Origin: an uncultured Eubacteriales bacterium
GTDB lineage: Bacteria; Bacillota; Clostridia; Oscillospirales; CAG-272
Reading direction: 5' to 3'
Assembly: GCA_934446485.1 (NCBI GenBank)
Contig: CAKSEM010000065.1
Span: 1-7,654 of the forward strand
Length of the DNA stretch: 7,654 bases
The position numbers and the translations under genes are program-made. Below, piece by piece: positions 1-4,606 of this stretch (its first letter is position 1; each line of letters opens with the position of its first letter). The notes under the pieces were generated by a model, which was not told the DNA's origin, did not search any database, and saw only the letters and a list, made by a program, of their open reading frames with translations.

Positions 1-1
1 T

Positions 2-223
2 CTCGGCACCGCCTGCTATGTCAAGGGCTCCGGGCTCCTCATGGAGAAGCTCGAGTCGCTGCTCGGCATCGGAAGCGGTTCGATCACGGACGATTTCAAG
101 TTCAGCCTTGACGCTACGCGCTGCATCGGCGCTTGCGGACTTGCTCCCGTTCTGACTGTGGGCGAGGACGTGTACGGCAGACTTGAGCCGGATCAGCTTG
201 AGGGTATACTTGCAAAATATTGA
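2..223 (+). CDS. hydC: HydC, NuoE-like [2Fe-2S] hydrogenase subunit (3' part)
   Basis: This is the C-terminal 73 residues of a thioredoxin-fold [2Fe-2S] protein of the NuoE/HydC family; the 5' part lies outside the window. The reading frame is open from base 2 and begins LGTACYVKG, the second half of the family's C-x4-C motif, so the first ligand cysteine would sit just off the left edge. The second pair is in CIGACGLAP (codons at 122 and 134, C-x3-C), followed by the usual LAP and a short helical tail ending at TGA 221-223. In HydABC hydrogenases HydC carries one [2Fe-2S] cluster and docks on HydB near the flavin. The core hydB and hydA genes lie about 4 kb downstream, so the subunits are split by the accessory block. 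The family call is secure. The assignment to this hydrogenase, rather than to another NADH-linked enzyme, rests on context. Confidence 0.92.
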   Translation, partial: LGTACYVKGSGLLMEKLESLLGIGSGSITDDFKFSLDATRCIGACGLAPVLTVGEDVYGRLEPDQLEGILAKY

Positions 224-264
224 TTCACGGGCAGCGCATCGGCTGTCAATCTGAAACGAAAGGT

Positions 265-284
265 GATTCGGCATGCGTCGAATC
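265..284 (+). promoter_or_regulatory. RNA hairpin just upstream of the DRTGG gene ribosome site
   Basis: Bases 265-272 can pair with 277-284: GATTCG pairs exactly with CGAATC, then one G-U and one C-G pair close an ATGC tetraloop. The hairpin ends directly before the GGAG at 285-288. Its position in the 71-base gap suggests an mRNA-stabilising, processing or translation-tuning element. There is no U-tract after it, so it is not an intrinsic terminator. Function is inference. Confidence 0.35.
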
Positions 285-288
285 GGAG
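285..288 (+). promoter_or_regulatory. Ribosome binding site deciding the start at 295
   Basis: GGAG lies 6 bases before ATG 295. It favours this start over the upstream in-frame TTG at 220, which has no well-spaced Shine-Dalgarno and would add 25 residues of unlikely composition. Confidence 0.6.
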
Positions 289-294
289 CTGAAG

Positions 295-654
295 ATGAAG
301 ATCGACCGTATAAAAGAACTGCTCGAAGCGGAGCTCCTCTGCGGAGAGGATATGCTCGACACCGAGGTGTATTCGGCGTGCTGCAGTGACATGATGAGCG
401 ACGTTCTCGCGTTTGTGAAGGACCAGGGAGTTCTCCTTACGGGACTCGTGAATGCGCAGGTCATCCGCACTGCGAGCATGATGGACATGGTCTGCATCGT
501 GTTCGTGCGAAACAAGACTCCGAGCGCTGAGATGGTAGAGCTTGCACGCGAGTGCGGGATCGTTATCATGAAGAGCGCATACCGTGCCTATGAGGCGTGC
601 GGTGCACTGTATTCGGCAGGGCTCGGCTCCCGCACGGAGGATTCTGATGCCTGA
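295..654 (+). CDS. DRTGG-like domain protein, first copy
   Basis: This 119-residue soluble protein resembles the small DRTGG-type regulatory domains found next to clostridial HydABC genes and, in other settings, in phosphotransacetylase and near HPr kinase/phosphorylase. After an N-terminal helix (MKIDRIKELLEAELL) it has an alternating strand/helix pattern with LLTGLVNAQVIRTA near residues 47-60, a hydrophobic strand MVCIVFVRN, and the end strand GIVIMKSAYRAYEACG. It aligns by eye along its length with the product of 2497-2829, so the two look like diverged paralogues. The name-giving DRTGG residues are not recognisable, and no catalytic motif, signal peptide or membrane segment is seen. ATG 295 is chosen for its GGAG. 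The stop overlaps the next gene's start by 8 bases (647-654), so translation is probably coupled. The role is unknown; a ligand-binding or protein-docking regulator of the hydrogenase is a guess. Confidence 0.72.
   Translation: MKIDRIKELLEAELLCGEDMLDTEVYSACCSDMMSDVLAFVKDQGVLLTGLVNAQVIRTASMMDMVCIVFVRNKTPSAEMVELARECGIVIMKSAYRAYEACGALYSAGLGSRTEDSDA
636..640 (+). promoter_or_regulatory. Ribosome binding site deciding the start at 647
   Basis: GGAGG sits 6 bases before ATG 647, inside the end of the upstream gene. It selects this start over an in-frame ATG at 584 that would lie deep in the DRTGG gene. Confidence 0.7.
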
Positions 655-1084
655 ATGTCTGACTTTTCACTTCGACGTGGACGGTGAAAACTTTTCCTCG
701 GCCGGGGAAGCGTCCGTCCGTGTAAAGAAGAAGCTGCGGCAGCTCGGACTGCCGCCGGATGTCATCCGCCGCGTCTCTATTGCGATGTATGAGGGCGAAA
801 TAAATATGGTGATACACGCCGACGGCGGCACGGCTGACGTGAGCGTTACGGACGACGAGGTCATCATTACTCTTGCGGATCACGGTCCGGGAATACCCGA
901 TGTCGGACTTGCAATGCAGGAGGGGTACTCTACGGCGCGCGACAACATACGTGCGCTCGGCTTCGGTGCCGGAATGGGGCTTCCCAACATGAAGAAGTAC
1001 ACCGATGAGATGCAGATCGACACCGAGCTCGGCGTCGGAACGACCATCACGATGAAGGTCAGACACAAAGAGTGTGTAACTTGA
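647..1084 (+). CDS. RsbW-like GHKL ATP-binding protein (anti-sigma/serine kinase family)
   Basis: A 145-residue stand-alone HATPase_c domain. The three ATP-binding boxes are clear: N box E49-G-E-I-N53 in a helix, G1 box D78-H-G-P-G82, and G2 box G105-F-G-A-G-M-G-L112, followed by the closing strand GVGTTITMKV. There is no dimerisation/phospho-acceptor histidine domain and no membrane segment, so it resembles RsbW/SpoIIAB anti-sigma factor kinases more than sensor histidine kinases. Members of that family bind ATP and either phosphorylate a serine on a STAS partner or hold a partner protein in a nucleotide-dependent way. No STAS protein or sigma factor is encoded in the window, so its partner must be elsewhere or be one of the neighbouring accessory proteins. 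The start at 647 is set by GGAGG 636-640 and overlaps the previous stop. Domain call is secure; the biological target is unknown. Confidence 0.88.
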   Translation: MPECLTFHFDVDGENFSSAGEASVRVKKKLRQLGLPPDVIRRVSIAMYEGEINMVIHADGGTADVSVTDDEVIITLADHGPGIPDVGLAMQEGYSTARDNIRALGFGAGMGLPNMKKYTDEMQIDTELGVGTTITMKVRHKECVT

Positions 1085-1109
1085 CATAAGATCGTCTGAG
1101 AGGTGAACC

Positions 1110-2492
1110 ATGAAGGACTACAGACATTCGGTTTCACTTGATATCAGCAAATGCAGGGGCTGTACGACGTGCCTTAAGCGATGCCCGACTGAGGCGATAC
1201 GTATAAGGGACGGACACGCGAAGATCAATTCATCAAGGTGCATCGATTGCGGAGAGTGCATCAAGGTCTGTCCGTACAAGGCAAAGCGTGCGACGCACGA
1301 TTTGCTCTGCGCGATGGATGACTTTAAATACACCGTGGCGCTTCCGGCTCCGGCGCTTTACGGACAGTTTGACAATATGACGAGCATCGACTACATAATT
1401 GACGGTCTGTACCGTCTCGGATTTGACGATGTGTACGAGGTCGCGTGCGCTGCCGAGATAGTTTCGGCATATACGAGGCTCTACCTCGGCGGAGATGACA
1501 TAAAAAAGCCCGTCATAAGCTCTGCCTGTCCCGTAATAACACGGATGATCGCAATGAACTTCCCATATCTCAGGGAAAACATAATCCCTCTCCTGCCACC
1601 GGCAGAGGTCGCAGCACGGCTGGCGCGCGAACGCGCGCTTGATGCACACCCGGAGCTGTTGCCGGATGACATCGGCATATTCTTCATATCGCCGTGTCCC
1701 GCAAAGGTGAGTTACGTTAAGAACGGATTCGCCGGAGAGAGAAACAATATCGATCGCGTCGTTTCGGTGAGAGACGTTTACTTTCGGCTGCTCGATGTCA
1801 TGAAGCATGAGAATGTGCCGGAGAGGACGGCATCCTCCGGAATGATAGGGATCGGTTGGGCGGCAACAGGCGGAGAATCATCCGCCGTGTTCAACGACCG
1901 ATACCTTGCTGCGGATGGGATCGAAAACTGCATACGTGTGCTTGAGCAGATAGACAATGAAGACTTTACCGATCTCGACTTTATCGAGCTAAATGCCTGT
2001 TCCGGCGGATGTGTCGGCGGGGCAATGACGGTGGCTAATGCATATATTGCGAAGGCGCGCCTCCAAACGCTCAAGCGATACCTTCCGGTATCTCCGAACC
2101 GTCCGGACGGCAGTGCGATACCGCAGGACGACCGTTCCGATGAGACTCCGGAGTACGATACCGGGACCCAGCTCTCCGAAGACCGTGCCGAAGCAATGCG
2201 GATGATGAGCGATATCGAGAGCATCACCGAGGAGCTTCCGGGTCTCGATTGCGGGTCTTGCGGCGCACCAACGTGCGCGGCATTTGCGGAAGATATAGTC
2301 AAAAATGAAACGTGCGCGGATGAGTGCACCATCATAATGCGTCAGCTGTTTCACGAGAGCCTCGATCTGAGGAAGGCCGAGCAGAAGCTGAAGGTCGGAA
2401 TCAGACTGCGGGGCGAGACGGCGGACGGCGTCATGGAAGATGAACATGATGACATCCATGCACCGGACAGAGCTGACGCGGGACGGAGCTGA
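1110..2492 (+). CDS. HydS-like [FeFe]-hydrogenase-related Fe-S sensor protein, no output domain
   Basis: A 460-residue iron-sulfur protein. Order: two [4Fe-4S] ferredoxin motifs (C15, 18, 21, 25 and C44, 47, 50, 54); a shortened hydrogenase catalytic-type domain (about 70-325); a linker rich in charged residues; and a CxxCGxPxC Fe-S domain (C381, C384, C389 with C402 or C406, PF04060 type). The H-cluster motifs are degenerate: L1 is SSACP, with A139 in place of the proton-relay cysteine and C140 kept; L2 is SPCPAK, with C196 and K199 kept but Ser at the usual Met and Tyr202 at the usual Glu; L3 is ELNACSGGCVGG, with C297 and C301 kept. The four [4Fe-4S] ligands therefore survive, while residues around the two-iron site do not. 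This matches sensory rather than catalytic hydrogenases. The PAS and SpoIIE-type or kinase domains common in HydS are absent; the protein ends in a charged tail. AGAGGTG at 1099-1105 supports the start. Hydrogen or redox sensing is inferred. Confidence 0.88.
   Translation: MKDYRHSVSLDISKCRGCTTCLKRCPTEAIRIRDGHAKINSSRCIDCGECIKVCPYKAKRATHDLLCAMDDFKYTVALPAPALYGQFDNMTSIDYIIDGLYRLGFDDVYEVACAAEIVSAYTRLYLGGDDIKKPVISSACPVITRMIAMNFPYLRENIIPLLPPAEVAARLARERALDAHPELLPDDIGIFFISPCPAKVSYVKNGFAGERNNIDRVVSVRDVYFRLLDVMKHENVPERTASSGMIGIGWAATGGESSAVFNDRYLAADGIENCIRVLEQIDNEDFTDLDFIELNACSGGCVGGAMTVANAYIAKARLQTLKRYLPVSPNRPDGSAIPQDDRSDETPEYDTGTQLSEDRAEAMRMMSDIESITEELPGLDCGSCGAPTCAAFAEDIVKNETCADECTIIMRQLFHESLDLRKAEQKLKVGIRLRGETADGVMEDEHDDIHAPDRADAGRS
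2485..2488 (+). promoter_or_regulatory. Ribosome binding site deciding the start at 2497
   Basis: GGAG lies 8 bases before ATG 2497, within the last codons of the hydrogenase-like gene. It picks this start over in-frame ATGs at 2440-2458, which would create a long overlap. Confidence 0.6.
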
Positions 2493-2496
2493 TGCT

Positions 2497-2829
2497 ATGA
2501 GAACTGATACTGCGCTCTGTGCGCTTTCGCTGCGCCGTGCTGCCGGCGAGATACCGTCGGAGTACACCGGAGTGTATGCCGGAGATCTTCTCAGTCGGGC
2601 GATGAACCATGTGCATGAGGGGGATATCTGGATCACGATCATGAGTAACATCAATGTGATCGCTGTGGCGAGCCTTACAGAGGCTGCCTGTGTGATCCTC
2701 GCCGAGGGGGTTACGATGGAGCCTCCGGTGCTTGCGGCGGCAGAGGAACGCGGAGTGTGCGTACTCATGTCCGATTTTACGGTGTATGAGCTGTGCCGCG
2801 GGCTGTCCGCACTTGAGGAAACGCCGTGA
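2497..2829 (+). CDS. DRTGG domain protein, second copy
   Basis: This 110-residue protein is the more canonical of the two DRTGG-like proteins. The segment VYAGDLLSRAM near residues 27-37 matches the GYAGDLLS block common in such clostridial proteins. It is followed by GDIWITI, a strand INVIAVASL, and EERGVCVLMSDFTVYELC at the C-terminus. There are no membrane segments and no kinase P-loop, so it is not itself an HPr kinase even though similar proteins are often labelled serine kinase of HPr. The chosen ATG leaves 4 bases after the previous stop and gives the N-terminus expected for the family. The stop TGA at 2827-2829 overlaps the GTG start of the PHP gene. In context it may bind a nucleotide or metabolite and pass the state to the ATPase or phosphoesterase next door; this is inference. 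Confidence 0.82.
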   Translation: MRTDTALCALSLRRAAGEIPSEYTGVYAGDLLSRAMNHVHEGDIWITIMSNINVIAVASLTEAACVILAEGVTMEPPVLAAAEERGVCVLMSDFTVYELCRGLSALEETP

Positions 2830-3560
2830 CGCGCTACTTTTATGACCTCCATGTGCACTCATGCCTGTCTCCGTGTGCCGATGACGATATGACACCGGCG
2901 AATATCGCGGGTATGGCAACTGTTCAGGGGTTGGGGATCGTGGCGCTGACAGATCACAACACTTCGGCAAACTGCCCGGCGTTCTTCTTCCATGCTGCCC
3001 GGTACGGTATAGTACCGATTGCGGGAATGGAGCTCACTACCTCGGAGGAGATCCATGCAGTGTGCCTCTTTCCGACGCTTGACAGTGCCATGGAGTTCAA
3101 TCGGATCGTGTCGGATCAGCGTGTCAGGGTGAAAAACCGACCGGAGATATTCGGGAGACAGCTAATTATGGACTGTGATGATGAGGTTGTGTCCGAAGAG
3201 GAAGATCTTCTCATAAACGCTACGGAGATGGATCTTGAATGTGCATACGACACGGTCACATCTCTCGGAGGAGTGTGTTATCCGGCACATATCGACCGAG
3301 AATCCGGCGGAATCATATCTATGCTCGGCACGTTTCCGGAATCGCCCGACTACACATCGTTTGAGTTGAATGATGCTGCGTCCCTTGCGGCTCACCTTGA
3401 ACGCTATCCGGCGCTTAGAAAAATGCGGCACGTAGTCTCTTCCGATGCGCACAATCTGTGGAGCATGCGTGAGGCAGATGCCGCAGTCGAGCTTGACGAC
3501 GATCTGTGCAGCTCGCAGCGTGTCAGAGAGGCGCTGATTGCGTACCTCCGCGGAGAGTGA
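2826..3560 (+). CDS. PHP-domain metal-dependent phosphoesterase
   Basis: A 244-residue PHP-superfamily protein (fold of histidinol phosphatase and the polymerase III alpha N-terminus; TrpH/YciV-like). The metal-binding motifs occur in order: H9-V-H11 (DLHVHS), D43-H44 (LTDHN), E69 (GMELT), H77 in EIHAV, H155 in PAHIDR, and D207-A-H209 in SSDAH. The set looks complete, so an active di- or tri-metal hydrolase is likely. Family members cleave phosphate monoesters or nucleotides; the substrate here is not predictable. Translation starts at GTG 2826, sharing the bases GTGA with the previous stop, with GAGGAA at 2815-2820 as ribosome site; this geometry implies tight coupling. It is soluble, with no signal peptide. 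Lying between a DRTGG protein and an ATP-binding protein, it could act as the phosphatase arm of a phosphorylation-based control of the hydrogenase, or hydrolyse a small-molecule signal. That role is inferred. Confidence 0.88.
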   Translation: MTRYFYDLHVHSCLSPCADDDMTPANIAGMATVQGLGIVALTDHNTSANCPAFFFHAARYGIVPIAGMELTTSEEIHAVCLFPTLDSAMEFNRIVSDQRVRVKNRPEIFGRQLIMDCDDEVVSEEEDLLINATEMDLECAYDTVTSLGGVCYPAHIDRESGGIISMLGTFPESPDYTSFELNDAASLAAHLERYPALRKMRHVVSSDAHNLWSMREADAAVELDDDLCSSQRVREALIAYLRGE

Positions 3561-3601
3561 AGGCGGGCAGAATACGGTGGAAAGTGCCGCTTGACGGAGG
3601 T
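3544..3601 (+). promoter_or_regulatory. Possible long-range pairing that hides the ribosome site of the second ATPase
   Basis: ACCTCCG at 3544-3550, in the last codons of the PHP gene, is the exact complement of CGGAGGT at 3595-3601, which contains the Shine-Dalgarno of the next gene. Ribosomes finishing the PHP gene would open the pairing, giving translational coupling. The 5' arm is also part of a tight local palindrome (CTCCGCGGAG, 3546-3555) that would compete. This is sequence complementarity only. Confidence 0.3.
3596..3600 (+). promoter_or_regulatory. Ribosome binding site deciding the GTG start at 3609
   Basis: GGAGG is 8 bases before GTG 3609. The alternative in-frame TTG at 3591 lies upstream of this site and has no good Shine-Dalgarno of its own. 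Confidence 0.7.
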
Positions 3602-3608
3602 TTTTTCA

Positions 3609-4163
3609 GTGGAAGAATTTTCACTCTATGTGCTCGATATTACGATGAACTCGGTCAGGGCGGGTGCAACGGAAATCGGTGTGTCACTTGAAGAGAAGGG
3701 AGATATACTCACCTTTACTGTGACAGATAACGGCTGCGGAATGACACCGGAGCAGGTCGCACACCTCACGGATCCGTTCTTTACGACACGTAAGACACGA
3801 AGCGTCGGACTCGGCGTGCCGTTCTTGCGGATGCTGTCCGAGGGAACGGGCGGAGAGATCCTGATAGAATCGCGTTCTGTCTCGGAATATCCGGATTCGC
3901 ACGGTACGACACTCAGAGCTACGTTTGGACTCAGACATATTGATATGATCCCGCTCGGCGACATGACAGGAACTGTGGTAACTCTGATACAGGGCAGTCC
4001 GGATATAGACTTTACATACGTTCATACAACTCCGCGCGGAACCGTTAGGCTCTCGTGCAGTGAGATCCGTCGGGTGCTCGGAGACGGCATACCGCTCTCA
4101 TCTCCCGAGATTCTTGCGTGGATACGCGATTACCTCCGCGAGGGATATGCGGAGATATCATAA
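3609..4163 (+). CDS. GHKL ATP-binding protein (histidine kinase-like ATPase domain), second copy
   Basis: A 184-residue protein with an N-terminal HATPase_c domain and a C-terminal extension of about 75 residues. Visible boxes are an N box in D10-I-T-M-N14-SVRAGA, G1 D40-N-G-C-G44, a DPFFTTRK segment at 55-62, and G2 G67-L-G-V-P. The DPFFTT..GLG arrangement is that of sensor histidine kinase catalytic domains, unlike the RsbW-like first ATPase. There is no phospho-acceptor histidine helix, sensor domain or transmembrane segment. The extension (about 110-184, containing LGDMTGTVVTL and ending near ILAWIRDYLREG) looks like a small extra domain I cannot name. The GTG start at 3609 gives an N-terminus (EEFSLYVLDI) that begins directly in the N-box helix. 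The preceding gap is 48 bases. It is likely the kinase or ATP-dependent switch of the accessory module; target unknown. Confidence 0.85.
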   Translation: MEEFSLYVLDITMNSVRAGATEIGVSLEEKGDILTFTVTDNGCGMTPEQVAHLTDPFFTTRKTRSVGLGVPFLRMLSEGTGGEILIESRSVSEYPDSHGTTLRATFGLRHIDMIPLGDMTGTVVTLIQGSPDIDFTYVHTTPRGTVRLSCSEIRRVLGDGIPLSSPEILAWIRDYLREGYAEIS

Positions 4164-4215
4164 TACTTACATTAATTACTTTAATTAAATACGAAGCAAA
4201 GAAAGGAATACCATA
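4164..4215 (+). promoter_or_regulatory. AT-rich gap with a perfect inverted repeat: candidate operator/internal promoter
   Basis: This 52-base gap separates the accessory block from the core hydrogenase genes. Only 7 of the 37 bases at 4164-4200 are G or C, in sharp contrast to the coding DNA around it. It holds a 7-bp inverted repeat, TTAATTA (4172-4178) and TAATTAA (4182-4188), separated by CTT. AAAGGA at 4203-4208 is the ribosome site for the gene starting at 4216. No good -35/-10 pair at 16-18 bases is evident; TTACAT at 4167 and TTAAAT at 4185 are too close together. The repeat differs from the Rex consensus TTGTTAA-n4-TTAACAA. A promoter and operator for the core genes is plausible but unproven. 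Confidence 0.35.
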
Positions 4216-4587
4216 ATGAAATCTCTTGAAGAACTTATGGCGATTAAGGAAAAGATGCAGGATAAGGTCGCTCTGCGCCACGCATCGGACGAAGTCCGCA
4301 TAGTGGTCGGCATGGCTACCTGCGGTATCGCAGCGGGCGCACGCCCGGTGCTGAGTGCCTTCGTTGACGGCATCGCCGAGGCGGGACTCGCTTCGAAGGT
4401 CACGGTGACCCAGACCGGCTGTATCGGCATCTGCCAATATGAGCCTGTAGTTGAGGTCTTTGAGAAGGGACACGACAAGGTCACGTATGTGAAGATGACA
4501 CCGGAGCGTGCGAAGGAAGTCATCGAGCGTCACATTAAGGGTGGTACACCCGTTGCCGAGTACACGATCGGCAACGCAAAAATATGA
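4216..4587 (+). CDS. Thioredoxin-like ferredoxin-domain protein, three candidate ligand cysteines
   Basis: A 123-residue protein of the thioredoxin-like [2Fe-2S] ferredoxin family, the small subunit type commonly found directly before hydB in clostridial hydrogenase operons. After a helical N-terminus (1-25) comes a strand and GMATCGIAAGARPVL with C36, then QTGCIGICQYEP with C69 and C73, then the C-terminal helix MTPERAKEVIERHI. The family normally binds [2Fe-2S] with four cysteines in two pairs. Here the first pair is reduced to one cysteine: the equivalent loop in the neighbouring HydB N-terminus has both C9 and C14. Cluster binding would need another ligand, or the protein may be structural. 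The start at 4216 follows AAAGGA, and the stop is 19 bases before hydB. It probably belongs to the hydrogenase complex or its assembly. This could be called a second HydC-like subunit, but I leave the symbol blank. Confidence 0.87.
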   Translation: MKSLEELMAIKEKMQDKVALRHASDEVRIVVGMATCGIAAGARPVLSAFVDGIAEAGLASKVTVTQTGCIGICQYEPVVEVFEKGHDKVTYVKMTPERAKEVIERHIKGGTPVAEYTIGNAKI

Positions 4588-4606
4588 GCGGAGGAGGAAA
4601 TAGGCT

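Noticed and set aside
220..294. N-terminal extension of the first DRTGG gene from TTG 220 (start overlapping the hydC stop)
   Set aside because: The nearest purine-rich site is about 15 bases away, the added residues look unlike the family, the region contains a hairpin, and ATG 295 has a well-spaced GGAG.
584..646. Longer first ATPase starting at ATG 584
   Set aside because: It would overlap the DRTGG gene by about 70 bases, has an odd Arg-rich N-terminus, and GGAGG 636-640 points to 647.
566..1808. Minus-strand ORFs at 566-1111 and 1233-1808
   Set aside because: Both are antisense to genes with intact ATPase or Fe-S motifs and carry no domain signal of their own.
2440..2496. Longer second DRTGG protein starting at ATG 2440
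   Set aside because: The extension overlaps the sensor gene and has no matching family sequence; ATG 2497 has its own GGAG.
1989..2858. Long minus-strand ORF of 289 codons
   Set aside because: It is antisense to the Fe-S sensor and the second DRTGG gene, both with clear family motifs; its composition is Arg/Ser-rich as expected of a shadow frame.
3601..3606. Run of six T as an intrinsic terminator
   Set aside because: No GC-rich stem lies directly upstream; the run sits between a Shine-Dalgarno and a GTG start.
4171..4190. Rex operator upstream of the core hydrogenase genes
   Set aside because: The repeat lacks the TTGTGA/TTGTTAA-type ends and the 4-base spacing of known Rex sites; ATTAA-n5-TTAAT matches only the AT core.
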